Assembly (NCBI GenBank): GCA_963565915.1
Contig: OY751490.1
Coordinates: forward strand, 3,410,001-3,474,000
From: Entoloma clypeatum
Taxonomy: Eukaryota; Basidiomycota; Agaricomycetes; Agaricales; Entolomataceae
Reading direction: 5' to 3'
Length of the DNA: 64,000 nucleotides
Made by a program: the position numbers and the translations under genes. Positions 10,550 through 22,190 of the stretch are shown here, one piece after another; position 1 is the first letter of the stretch; each line of letters begins with the position of its first letter. Below the pieces are notes generated by a model, which did no database searches, was not told the origin of the DNA, and saw nothing but the letters and a program-made list of their open reading frames with translations.

Positions 10550-13500
10550 TCAAGACGGCGCAGGCCGGTACAGCGAAGGATGGTAGTGGGATTGTGTCAC
10601 TCGTTGTCCATTGAGGTTATCTTGCCAAGGCAGGTGGGGTGAACGGGATGTGGGCATGACGGGATGGTGGCCGTGTGGGGCAGACGGCATTGCGGATGAT
10701 AGGCCATCCCGGGCATTGGAACTGTCCAGCGGTGGCGTCTGGTGGACTTGTGGTGGGGGTTGTTGCTGATAGGAGCTGGATGAGACCATATTCCACCGGT
10801 TCTGTTGAGACGTTAACGTTGGCTGCTATCAGGAGAAAAAAAAAGCAAGAGGTCAAGATGATGAACAGTACACAGGATGGGGACGACAAAACGAACGAAC
10901 CTGTGACGCCTGAGGCTGGCGAGAACCGCTCCCGTTGACCATAGGCACAGGATACTGTTGCGAATACTGATTGAGGAACGCAGCCTGACCATACGGCTGG
11001 ACATTTCCCACCGGATAAGGTACCTGCTGCGCGCTAGACGAGAATCCGCGCTGGTGAGGTTGGTAATGTGAGAAAGAGATCGGCGTTGCATAATCATGCT
11101 GCTGCCGCTGCTGTGACGGTGGTTGGAGATGAGACGGTGAGATATGCACAACAGGTCGCTGCTGTGCAGGCGCAGAGCGCATATTCGATGTCGCTGCACC
11201 CTGGTAGTCACGCAGATACATCGTCCCCGCACTCCCGTTGACGGTAGCACCTTGACCCCCCACAGGGTATTGATGTCGCTTAAGAGCAGAGCCCAGATAT
11301 GGGTTGTTGTAGCCGCCCATTGTGGGATGCGTCAAATACGGATTCCCCTGGCTCTGTGTGCATGCCTGCCCGTGTTGCGTCGTTCCAGGAGCGGAAGGAC
11401 CTCGGAAGCCAGTCGCAGCTGCCTCATCCCGTTTCGTTCGACATTGGAGACAGATAAACTCGACCAGGTCCCAGTTCCGCCTCCGTTTTCCCGCTTTCTG
11501 ATCTGCCAAGTCGTGACACGCTATGTGCTGCCACTTTGAACACATGCCGCACGACATCATGGGCGTACCGTCGTCCTAAACGATCGTAGATCAGTCATTA
11601 GTAGCGGATGATGGGAAAGAACGCAACGCACGAGATTAATACCCCGTCTGTGGCAGATCTCACAATCAAGTTCCCATTCCTCTCCGATAGGCGTCCGTGA
11701 ACCGCTCTTCGTCCCACTCTTTCCATTGAGTTTCCTCCCAGCAGCGTCATTTTGCTGAGGTACCGTGGGAGCCACCCCATCACCACCAACATCCACCACT
11801 ACGTGCTCGCTAGAACCCAACCATCAGCCCATATCCAACAAGAAAAATAAAATAAAAATACCCACCCATCCACATCCAGGCACTTCTCGGTGATCTCCAT
11901 CTCCTCCATCTCCTCCCTTTCCCTCCGCCTCAGCTCCCTGGCCAACTCCCTCTTCTCCCGTGCCTCCTCCTCCCGCTTCGCACGCGCCGCCTGCCTCTTG
12001 GCACGGCTGTTCCTCTCCGCCTCTTCCGCGATTCTCCGTGCCGCCACCTCTGCCTCTTCTTTTTCAGACTGCCGCAGAAGGAGCCGCGAAGACCGTTTGC
12101 GCTGGGCCATGGCCACAGTGAGGCGCTGCTTGCGGTCGATTTCCTGCGAGGAAATATTGAGAAAGATGCTAGGTCTATGCCAACGAACGCTCACCCGTAA
12201 TTCTTCCGTGATGGCAGGTACGAGATTGTTGACAAGTTCTTTGTACAGGGCTTTTTCACTGTAATGTGTGGCTTTTTGAAATCGTTCGGCGATGTGTTCC
12301 CATTCGTAGAGCGTTACACAGATCTACGAAATAATAAGCACCGTCGTTGGGACAGCGTCAAAGACATACCGTCTCCCATTCAATGAAACCCCCCGGCAGA
12401 ATAGGCTGATCCTCCAATCCTGTATCATTCCTGGATGCGATGATAGAGAGTTTAGGCGATTCTTCTTTCTTGACTACAGCATCCTGGTTATCATCTGCTT
12501 CAGCAGCACTGTCTTCCCCCTCATCGTCACTCGTACTGTCCTCACTGAACTCTGTCAGATCACTAATCTCACTTCCATCACTCTCCAAGCCCGTCCTCAA
12601 CTCCCTCTCTTTATGCTTCCCCACTCCAACTTGTCCATTCACCTTCCCTCCAGTTCTTGTCTGTCGCTCCTCTTCCTCATCACTCTCGCACACCACACCC
12701 GCGCCCACACCCTCATACAACCACTCCTCCGGAATAGCCTGCCAGCCATCCTCGTCCGTCGTCCCCCTCAACCGCGCACTCGCCCTTGTCCCCTTCGCAG
12801 CTGCCGCCCTCGTGGTCGTCCTCCCCGCCTTCCCAGGACTCACACTCTCACCCACACCCCCACTACCCCTCACCGCCCTCGCTGCCTTACCATTCCTCGC
12901 ACCACCACCACCCCCGGCCTGCTGCCTCTGGAACTCCGCAAGCTCCATCGCCTGACGATCAAGCTTTATCTTCGCCCGCGCCTTCGCGGCTCTCGCTCTC
13001 TCCGTCGTCGGTGCGTCCGCAGCCGCCCTACCGTCCAGCTTCCGGCGTTTGGAAGGGGCAGGCTCACTACGCCCTTTGTTGGTGGTTCTGGGTGCAGGTT
13101 TCGATGCGGGGGTGGCAGTGGCTCGCTTTCGTTTGAGTGACGAGGCAGCCACACCAGTATTTTTCGGTCTGGGAGGCTTGGGAATATGACGTTGGATCCA
13201 CAGTCTGTCGGCTGTTCGTCGTCTTGTTGTTAAACCCAAGTAGAACAAAAGTTATTGTGGATATAACGTACCTCCAATGAGCCAATAAGCATTTTTCTTC
13301 GCGTCGTATCCGATAGGTTCTATTCGCTACAAACCGAAAAAGAAAAGAAACCAGTCAACCAACCATGGGCAGAAAAGCAGAAAAACGGACCCATGACGCG
13401 TTTTCATCCTCGCTTCTCATCAGCGTCCTCAGCCTCGTCGGGTTGTGGAACTGCCACTCCATCACCGTGTGCATCGAATCGAGCTTCGCGAGCATTGGCA

Positions 13501-14278
13501 GCTCGAGCCAATCCTTTGACTCCTCCTGCTCCTCTGACTGTTGTTCCAGCGCTCCATTTACTCTAGCCCGCTGCCTGCTGTCGGACTCGGCCTCAGAGGG
13601 CTGCACGGACATGCGCTTCGCGTCAGCATCGGGGTCAAGGTCGAGGTCGGGTGTGGACTTGGCAGCGGCGGGGGAGTCTTGCGCCTCCTTTTCGTCGGGG
13701 TCGTTGTTCTCCCCGTTCAATTCCTCTGTGGGGACGCCTCCCTGGTTGGGGCTGGGCGGCGAGCTCTCCCTGTCCGGTTCACTATCTGGGTCGTCGGCGC
13801 GTGGTTCGGGGCCGATGGGGTTGGCCGCAGGGTCGCGCCTGCGGTACTGCTTGCGTAGGGCGGTCTGCCAATTGTTCAGCCTAGAATATGACGCGTTCAG
13901 GCTTTTTTGATGCCCACACCGAGCGGGAGGACTTACGTGACTTTGCGGTCGTAAGAGAGGACATACAGCAGGCGGTGCATGATCCTGGGGAGGACGAGCC
14001 GGGAACCATTGACGAGGTCGTCCTCGATGTTCTATGCACGATTGTATGAGCAAAAGAATTGGGGAAAGACGGGACAGGGGTGGGGGACGTACGGATAGCG
14101 AGAGGTCGCTCATGGCAAAGAGATGGTTGAAGGTAAAGAAGAACTGGCCGAACGCGGCCCATTTCCAGTGGGTGCGCAGGACAGAGAGAGGGCCGTGGTG
14201 AGGGACGTCGGCCGAGGACGAGTCTCGGGGTGGGGGTGGGGGTGACAGGGGACGAGTGGCGGCTGGCCGGCGAGGCAT
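10550..14278 (-). CDS. DDT- and PHD-finger chromatin-remodelling protein (CECR2/RSF1-like)
   Basis: Large multi-exon minus-strand gene. The N-terminal exon holds a DDT-type helical domain (WKWAAFGQFFFTFNHLF; NIEDDLVNGSRLVLPRIMHR). Next come an acidic linker and a WHIM-like block spanning an intron (LPMLAKLDSMHTVMEW; RIEPIGYDAKKNAYWLIGAD). A long disordered basic/acidic stretch leads to ICVTLYEWEHIAERFQ and an Arg/Glu coiled coil (about 11.9-12.1 kb). A PHD finger follows, split by an intron (CEICHRRG; CGMCSKWQHIAC; CLQC), and a Gln/Pro-rich tail. DDT proteins of this kind partner ISWI ATPases in nucleosome spacing. Intron joins that I checked keep phase at 14.09, 13.92, 13.35, 13.25 and 12.35 kb. 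Closest family is inferred; it shares a divergent promoter with eIF4B. Confidence 0.85.
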
Positions 14279-14620
14279 CTGATGCTCAGCCGTGACTATT
14301 TAGGTTATAGGTTTGTTCGTTGCGGTGGGTACGACACGTGTGGCCTTTGTTCGTTGCCGTTGAGAACAGGGGCGTCGACGACGTAGGCGACGGCGAGGAA
14401 GTGGGGAATGGCGGAGAACTTGGCGGGGGATGTCCTTAGGAGGACGATTTTGGTTACAGCGAGGTCAGGTTGAATTATTTTTAAAAATAGATTATGTAAT
14501 TAAGTAAGATAAATTAAAAATAATACAAACCCTGATCGGGAAGGCGGCGGGTATATTCGGCAGGCTCCGTGAACCTGCTTTTGAACGCAAATATTACATT
14601 TATTTCCTCCCCACCAAACG
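14279..14620. promoter_or_regulatory. Divergent promoter region of the DDT/PHD gene and eIF4B
   Basis: 342-base intergenic region between divergently transcribed genes, with an AT-rich block at about 14470-14525. No reading frame of note. Assignment as a shared promoter is by position. Confidence 0.45.
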
Positions 14621-16649
14621 ATGCGTATGTCTCTCCGTCGTCGTCCGTCCACTTTGCGCCACACTCACCCCTCTGCTATGCAGCGCCCAAGAAAGCAAAA
14701 AAGATCTCTCTCAACGAGTTCCTCGGCGACGACAGTGAGTTTCACACCATCCCCCGCAACACCCCGCCCTAACCTGCCGATGACACAGCCCTTGGCTCAT
14801 GGGCCGACGAGATGGATGCCCTCCCCTCTGCCCGTACGTCTCGATGGTCCTCTCACTCTAATCTCGGCCCTTCATCGCACCCCACAGCGGCCCCCCGCAA
14901 CGATGATGACCAAGGACGCGATCGCTTCGGCAGAAGAGGAGACGACTTTCTCGCCTCTCGTCGTCAGTCACCTCTCACCCTCACCCCACTTATCCCCCTT
15001 ATTTCCTCATCAGCCGATAGAGGCCCCGTCCCACCAAGGGAAGACATCCCCCTCCCCACTAGCCCCCCTTACACCGCATTCATCGGCAACCTCGCCTTCG
15101 ATTTGACCGAATCCGAGCTCGAAGACTACTTTGCCCCTGCAAAGGTTCGCACCCCTCTCGCTCAACACCGCCCTGATCTTATCTTCTCCCACTCCAGGCA
15201 AAATCGGTCAAAATCATCAGGGACAAGGACGACAAACCAAAAGGCTTTGGATACATAGAATTCGAAGACCTCGACGGATTAAAAGATGCAATGACAAAAT
15301 CTGGCTCTGTAAGCCCATACTTTCTCACCCCTTCACCACCACCTTTACCACTCCCCCCACACAGCAGTTCTCAGGCAGAACCATCCGCGTCAGCGTCGCA
15401 GAGCCCCGTAAAACTCCCTTCTTTGCCTCCGACCCTTCATCTAAACTAACTAACCCCTCTCCCAGCCAAGGAACGCTCCTTCGGCTCCGGCGCCCACGAA
15501 GACGACTCCAAATTCGACAACCCCTGGCGACGGGACGGCCCCCTCCCCGACCGCGACTCCTCCTCCCGCCGGCGCTTCGAAGGGGCCCCCGCCGAGCGCC
15601 TCCCCAGCGTCGCCGAGGGTGTCAACGACTGGCGCTCCAATCGCCCCGCCCGCGCCGACCCCGACCCCACCGCCCGCCGCCGCGGCTCCGGCTTCTCCAC
15701 GCACAACGATCCTCCTGGCCCTAGCGCCGCAGACCAGGCCGACGTCTGGACCAAGGGCGCCAAATTCGTGCCCTCCTCCTCCTCTGGAAGTCCCGGCGGG
15801 GAGGACCAGCAGCGGTTCGGCAGCATGCGGGGAAGGGGCGATATGGGTCCCCCCCGGGAGCGCGAATCGCCTTCTGTAGCTGAAGAGGGGGACTGGAGGA
15901 GGCCGAAGACGCAGAGCAATGTCTCTCGTGAGTGGACTTTTCAGAGTATCCGGCAGCGGTTGGGTTCTGACGTGTCACCTTTTCTTCGCTCACAGCGAGC
16001 AATTCCACACCGCCCACGCCACAAATGGGCAGACGAAAGCTCGAGCTTCTCCCCCGATCCGGCAACACCTCCGTCAGCCCTAGCCCCCTGTCTTCCCCGC
16101 GCATGCCACCCGCCACCTCCACTGGGTCCACCTCACGCGCAAGTCCCTTCGGCGCCGCCAGGTGAGCATCTCCCCCTTCCTTTATCTTTCATGCCATTCA
16201 CAAAAACCTTTACCTTCTACAGACCCGTCGACGTCTCCAACAAAGACAAAGAAGTTACCGAGCGCCTCGACAAAGAGCGCGAGGTGAACAAGGACCGTCT
16301 CTCCATGTCCCGTACCAGCTCGCGCACCGGGTTCGAGCGCTCCCCGCTCACCAGGACGCCGCCTCCCAGCGCTGGAAGCGGCTCTTCGTCCCCCAAGCCT
16401 GCCGCCGCCGTTGCTGCTCTTGGAGGGCACGTCGCCGCTGCCGAAGGACACCAAAACGGCCAATCCCAATACCAACAACTGCAAGCGCCGAAACCGTCGT
16501 TGGTCCCGAGCGTCAGGCCGACCTTGAGCTTTGCGAATGCGGCTGCGAGGAAGGCTGGGGAGGAGAAGAAGCTAGCCGGAGCGGGGGGAGGGGCGGGCGA
16601 TGATGAGGTGGACAAGATTGCGGAGAAGGTTGCGGATATTGCGGTTTAA
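14621..16649 (+). CDS. eIF4B: Translation initiation factor eIF4B
   Basis: RNA-binding cofactor of the eIF4A helicase in cap-dependent initiation, cytoplasmic. Readable exons give KKAKKISLNEFLGDD then LGSWADEMDALP, the usual fungal eIF4B N-terminus. Next is one RRM with RNP2 (AFIGNLAF) and RNP1 (KGFGYIEF), ending IRVSVAEP. Then comes the Arg/Asp/Gly/Ser-rich middle (DNPWRRDGPLPDRD) and a Ser/Pro-rich tail that includes DKEVTERLDKEREVNKDR. A 4-base first exon (ATG plus C at 14621-14624, donor GTATGT, acceptor CAG at 14681-14683) would give MPPKKAKK; without it there is no in-frame ATG. About seven short introns. Confidence in the family is high, in the micro-exon moderate. Confidence 0.92.
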
Positions 16650-16957
16650 CGGTTATCGTTCAAGCCTGGGGGATATTTTATTCTGTGAGAAAGTCACGGT
16701 GCACTGGCGGCAGGAGGGGGATGTCGTATATACACCGGAGGAGGAAGCGGCCAATTGTGTAGAGTGGCGTGTCTCTGGAATGCGAGTTTCCTGTCGTTTA
16801 TCGCCTCCTCATGTTCTATTGCATGCACGATGAGGACTGACAGTAATTTGGACCATTTTCTCATTGTATTAGCCTGATCGCTCTGATAAGTACAGTTATC
16901 ACGGGGGATCGTAAGTTTATCATCCAGAGATTGTTCGTAGATTCTTGTTTCTTTAGC

Positions 16958-17161
16958 TCACTCATCTGAGGCAACGACGCTCGACTCCCCTTCGCCTTCA
17001 CGGCCCATCTGACCCACCATCGACGAATGCAGCGCGATAGTTCTCGCCACACCAGGCTTCAAAGCTTCAATGTCCTCTGGCGGCTGTGCATCATCTAAAT
17101 TGATTAGTCACGTGAACACTTCGGCAAAGACCGAAGCAAGGTGACCGTGAAGTTCCGACAT
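16958..17161 (-). CDS. Possible small 50-residue protein head-to-head with MPP beta
   Basis: Two-exon minus-strand model. Exon 1 (from 17161) encodes MSELH; the intron runs from about 17145 to 17095 and ends in a textbook CTAAT branch site and TTTAG acceptor. Exon 2 (17094-16958) encodes DDAQPPEDIEALKPGVARTI and continues to an acidic end, SSVVASDE. The donor (GTCACC) is not ideal. The composition looks like a real protein but I recognise no family. Its start is about 50 bases from the MPP beta ATG, so the two would share a promoter. It might instead be the last exon of something else, but no upstream exon fits in the 50 bases available. Confidence 0.4.
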
Positions 17162-17211
17162 TGGTTTACGAAAAAAACTTGTGCTTGTCGACGACGACAA
17201 CGACGACGACG

Positions 17212-18797
17212 ATGGTATCACGAACGGTCCTCAGCCGGGTTCTTCGAACCGCTGTCCGTAGTCCGGTCGGTTTTCATACAATCTACGTACCAGCATGACT
17301 AAAGTCAACTTCGTGGTCACAGCGCCCCCTTCGGACTTTCGCCACAGCACACAATATTCCTGGGCCTTTCACAGAAGTCTCGACACTTTCGAATGGACTC
17401 ACCGTCGCCACTGAAGCCCACCCGCATGCACAGACGGCCACTGTGGGTGTCTGGATAGACGCCGGCTCTCGTGCTGAAACCAACAAGACGAACGGGACTG
17501 CTCATTTTTTAGAACACATGGCCTTCAAGGGTACAGGACGCCGCACACAACATGCACTCGAGCTCGAGGTCGAGAACATCGGTGCTCACCTTAATGCTTA
17601 TACTTCCCGTGAACAAACCGTCTACTACGCCAAGAGCTTCCGCAAGGATGTTCCAGCAGCCGTCGACATCATCTCAGACATCCTGCAGAACTCGAAGCTC
17701 GAAAGTAATGCAATTGAACGCGAACGGGATGTCATTCTCCGGGAGCAGCAGGAGGTCGACAAACAGCTCGAGGAAGTTGTCTTTGACCACCTCCACGCCG
17801 TTGCCTTCCAACGTCCGTACATATGACCTGCAGAGTTGATTCACACTTTAACGTCCGAGCTTACAGATCAGCCCCTCGGTCGCACCATCCTCGGTCCCAA
17901 AGCCAACATCCTCTCAATAAAACAGGACGATCTTGCCTCCTACATCAAGACAAATTACACCGCCGACCGCATGGTTCTCGTCGGTGCTGGCGGCGTCGAG
18001 CACTCCGAGCTTGTCAAGCTCGCCGAAAAACACTTTTCCTCCCTCCCCGTCTCCCCCAACCCCATCCCCCTTGGCCGCCTCGCACACCCCAAGACAGACT
18101 TTGTCGGCTCCGAGGTCCGAATCCGGGATGATGACATTCCCACAGCGAACATTGCCATCGCGGTGGAGGGTGTCGGCTGGAGCTCCCCCGACTACTTCCC
18201 TATGCAGGTGATGCAGAGCATCTTCGGCAACTGGGACCGCAGCCTCGGCGCGTCCCCGCTTCTCTCCTCGCGCCTGTCGCACATCATCTCGTCCAACAAC
18301 CTTGCAAACTCGTTCATGTCCTTCTCGACGTCGTACTCCGACACCGGCCTGTGGGGCATCTACATGGTATCCGAGAACCGCAAGAACCTGGATGATCTGA
18401 CACACTTCACGCTGAGGGAGTGGACGCGGATGAGTATCGCGCCGACGGAGATTGAAGTAGAGCGGGCGAAGAGCCAGTTGAAGGCTGGCCTGCTACTCGG
18501 TCTGGACGGAACGACAGCGGTGGCGGAGGATATTGGGAGGCAGCTGGTAACAAGTGGGAAGAGGCTCACGCCGCAGCAAATAGAGGCCGCCGTTGACGCA
18601 GTCACCGTGGATGAAATCAAACGCGTAGCTCAAAAGTATCTCTGGGATAAAGATGTACGTTGTTCCTATCATGATGTGACCTTTTGATTTTTGGCTTACA
18701 TTTCCCCTTCCAGATTTCTATCGCTGCCCTTGGCAGCATTGAGGGTCTTCTCGACTACAACCGTATCCGGGCTGATATGTCGTCGATGATGTACTAG
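17212..18797 (+). CDS. MAS1: Mitochondrial processing peptidase beta subunit
   Basis: Catalytic beta subunit of the matrix peptidase that removes presequences from imported proteins; an M16 zinc metallopeptidase. The N-terminus is a mitochondrial presequence (Arg-rich, uncharged polar, no acidic residue). The zinc motif is HFLEH (H-x2-E-H) in [17 protein letters not shown]. Diagnostic blocks follow: [50 protein letters not shown], and the C-terminal [15 protein letters not shown]. Introns: about 17285-17325 inside the presequence, 17813-17866 (joins AFQ to HQPLG) and 18655-18713. The start at 17212 gives the presequence. In some fungi this protein doubles as core I of the bc1 complex; that cannot be told here. 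Confidence 0.95.
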
Positions 18798-19430
18798 ATG
18801 TGTAAGTAACCTACCTGTCATCTGCATTCCTTTGTTACCTAATGAGCTCCTTTTAACCATCAGGTTGATTTCTGGGCTTTCAATGCCTCGCGCTCTATAT
18901 TACCACCGCTTCGTTTTTGTTCAGACGTGGATAATAACAAGAATCCGTCTTAGATGACAATATCTCTTCTCATTTAAAATCAAACCGACACGAGACAAAC
19001 GACGACAGTTGAGAAAACAGAACTCACTACTATAAAATCATGGCAGTACAGAGCATAGTCCCCAAGCACCCGCTCGAAAGTAAACCAAAGCCTGTCCTTC
19101 CCTTTTTTGATATGCATACCGTCACTCGCCGCATCTCAAGCGCGAGAGTATTGTCCAGGCCATAGTCTTTGGCTGAACGAGAGAAGATCCGTAAAGACAT
19201 CATACATAACTCCTAGGATCCTTGTCTTCTCTCTTTTCTCCGTCCTCGTCGTCTCCCTGTGGGCTCTCTAAGACCCATTCTGTACGAATGATTGAGGGAT
19301 TATTATACTACATACACTCTAAATTTTTGTGGAATCATGGATCTTTCTCTTTCTCTTTAAATTTGTCAACCGTTTTCGTGAGTGTCCTGGAGTGTCGATG
19401 AAGACGAAATAGTACATTGTCAATCAGCAA
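18798..19430. other. Downstream region of MPP beta
   Basis: A GTAAGT...CAG pair soon after the stop (about 18802-18864) looks like an intron in the 3' untranslated region. The rest shows no supported gene. A short minus-strand frame ending at 19199 is described among the rejected items. Confidence 0.35.
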
Positions 19431-20640
19431 AAGGCAGCCTGTCAGGGCCCACCCGAATTTTCGGCCAACGGCCGGGATTTTTGCATTTTTAGAAGGAACT
19501 ATGGGTAAGATATGCGTGAAAATGAGAAGTCCGATTTTACATATGTCACGTGACCAAATCCACTTTCACGGAAAATTTTCAAAACAATTATATGGTCTGC
19601 GGTGAATGCATGATTGAAGTGGTTGTGAAGCAACAAAAATGCAACATTTTGACAGGTTACTTGATAAAATATGCTGTGAAGAAATATCACCCTCACAGGA
19701 AAATTGGCCAAGAGTCATGATGAACATCAGAGCTTTGCACAATCCCACATAGAATTTATCTTCATCGTCGTCCAGCCTCGTCCAGTGTTTCCAAATGCAG
19801 TTATCAGAATGACTAATATACCTATATATATATATCCATCTAGGGTCATCTGGACCCTTAAGGGTCCAGAGTCCACTTTCAGGACATAATTTTTTGAGAT
19901 TTTATAATTTCGACAAAGTGATGAGATAGATCGAAAGCGCTCCTTAATCTGAGTTGATTCTGATAGTTTTCAGAGAAATTGGACTTTTTCCCCCAAGCCT
20001 AATAAGAGATCTCAGTTTTGCCATGCCAAGAGGTCGGTTTTGACTGATTGACACTGTACCTCGGATGCTAGCTACGAGGCAAGCCACAATCACCACAACC
20101 ACGATATCATGCCGCCGGCAGCAGAACACATTGGCACATACTAGGTGTGTTCAGCGCTTCCTGCACATCTGGGAAGATGCCACGGCTGTTGTTCATCGCT
20201 CACTACTATCAAATGGTGTTCACCGTTGACTCACCCTCTGGCAGACCTCAATCCCTGGGCCTCCATCCAATCGGGTTGGTCTGGGGCAAAGGACCTAGTG
20301 AGTATTCATTTATACATATTTTAGTGGTATTGGAGACCACATCCTTGGACATCTCTTGCAGCCAGGCTTTTGAAAAGCCTGGCTGCAAATTGATCTCCTT
20401 TTATAGGGAGGGACCAGGTGACACTTGTCCCTAAGTTAAGTGTGCGGCCGGTGTCTCCAATGATTCAACGTCTCCCATGCAACAGCGGCATCTCCAATAG
20501 CCTGTCATATGCCCTGCGTATTCCCCGCAACAGCGGTGCCTCTAACCCATCATGTGCCTTGTGCAGCTGATGTTCTTAATAGTCCATCTCAATTCTAGAT
20601 TACGAGCATTTAGACCCATGCTTCACAACACAGCATTGTC
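19431..20640. repeat. Repeat-rich, gene-free DNA with hairpins
   Basis: No coding frame of substance. It contains two perfect palindromes: CTGGACCCTTAAGGGTCCAG near 19850-19869, and a 31-base hairpin at 20357-20387 (15-base arms TGCAGCCAGGCTTTT around one G). It also holds a GGGCCCACCCGAATTTTCGG start-like block near 19445. Probably remnants of non-autonomous elements. Confidence 0.5.
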
Positions 20641-21050
20641 TCTGCATGGGTTTATAAAAATATTGGACCTGCGGCCCTCGCTTGTGAAGAAGTGATTTGT
20701 TTTGTGTGGACAGGGCTTTAATGTGGTATTCAATTTTGTACACAATGTGTTATGGTGCTCGGACCTGTGGCCCTCGCTTGTAGAGAAGTGTTGTATGTAA
20801 TAATATCATCAGCAGATACAATATTTTACATCAGGAAAACATCATTTTGTCTTATCCTGTCTTGGCATGCCAAGACAGGATGAGATGAGATCAAAACGAG
20901 ATGCCATTTTCCTGATGTACACAATGTGCTATGGCGCTCGGACCTGTGGCCCTCACTTGTAGAGAAGTGTTGTATGTAATAATATCATCAGTAGTTACAA
21001 TATGTGTCATGGCACTCAGACCTGTGGCCCTCACTTGAGAGAAGTCACCT
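20641..21050. repeat. Degenerate tandem repeats around a MITE-like hairpin
   Basis: The phrase GGACCTGTGGCCCTCGCTTG recurs in variant form near 20665, 20760, 20940 and 21020. Two copies are followed by the same AGAGAAGTGTTGTATGTAAT stretch. Between two copies sits an inverted repeat, 20827-20919. Its ends are TACATCAGGAAAA and the reverse complement, and its centre is a perfect 26-base palindrome around 20867. Confidence 0.6.
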
Positions 21051-21539
21051 TCACAGTAATCATACAGAATAAAATTGAACCAATTATATTCCCAATACAC
21101 TACATGTACAGTACATATATACAAAATGCTAAAAGGAAAAGAGGAGGGGGAAAGGATGGGGGGGGGGGAGAAAGATGGGTGTTCTGTTCCCCGTCCCTCC
21201 CTGCTGAATCCTCGTCCCCCCGTTGTGCCCTTGCCCTGCCTTGGCATGCTGTCCCTCCCCGTGGCTCCTTAGGTCACCTGTCACATCTCTGGTTCTCTCC
21301 CTCGCCATGTCCCCCATCCTGTCCCTGTCTCCTGTTGGGTAGTGTTTGAGGGTTCAGTTTGGTTCAGTTTTTTGCCTCTGAGGGGCATAGACTGAGACCG
21401 AGACCAGTCTTCATATATGAGAAAAGGGCAAAAAACCGGTCTGGACCACTCAGGACTGGACCATTGGACCCATGAACGGTGGACCGAACCGGTTTGGTGG
21501 GTTGATTAATTATACATGGTGGCTAAATATATATATGTA
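21051..21539. other. Unassigned low-complexity spacer
   Basis: AT-rich then purine-rich, with a G10 run near 21160-21170, followed by C/T-rich sequence. Frames here have no motif and are not credible genes. Confidence 0.4.
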
Positions 21540-22190
21540 TGGGAGTGGTAGCCACTGGGCATGAACAGAGGCTGTTTGACATGTTGGGCGTGAGTCGGCA
21601 CTGTTGGGCACGATTCAGCGGCTTTGGGCATGATTCGGCAGCTTTGGGTGTGAATGGAGGCTGTTGGACACGATAGGGGGCATGGGCGTGGGTGGATGCC
21701 GTTGGGCATGAAGGGAGGCCATTGGGCACAGGAGGGGTCGTTGGGCATGAGTCGATGTCATTGGGTGTGGGTGGAGGCATTGGACATGAACGGAGGCTGT
21801 TGGGCATAGGTGGAGTGGCATTGGAGGTGAGTCGACACTGTGGGGCGCGATAGGGGGCCGTTGGGCATGGGTGGATGCCGTTGGGCACAAAGGAAGGCCA
21901 TTGGGCACGAGAGGGGGCCGTTGGGCACAGGAGGGGTCGTTGGGTGTGAGTCGATGCCATTGGGCATGGGTGGAGGCTGTTGGGGGTGAAAGGATGCTGT
22001 TGGGCACAGGAGGGGCCGTTGGGTGCAAGTCGATGCTGTTGGGCGTGGGTGGAGGCATTGGGCGTGAACGGAGGCCGTTGTCCGCAAAAGTAGGCTATTG
22101 GGTGCTAGAGGGGGCGATAGCGGGCCATTGGCCACAAGTGGTGGTTGTTGGCCATGAGTGGTGGGCGTTGGGCAGAGGTGGTGGCCATAT
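21540..22190. repeat. Minisatellite, ~20-bp unit
   Basis: About 30 imperfect copies of a unit near 20 bases long with the core GTTGGGCATG followed by a variable GAGTGGAGGC-like half. The long frames on the minus strand that read Pro/Asn/Ala/Gln repeats are by-products of this repeat and should not be taken as proteins. Confidence 0.8.

Noticed and set aside
12440..13140. Plus-strand frames of 116-175 residues opposite the DDT/PHD gene
   Set aside because: Shadows of the coding strand; Ser/Pro/His/Arg composition is the complement of the real disordered segment.
19199..19300. Short minus-strand frame with an acceptor-like CAG and the ending DKDPRSYV
   Set aside because: Could be a last exon, but no upstream exon or motif could be found before the repeat DNA begins.
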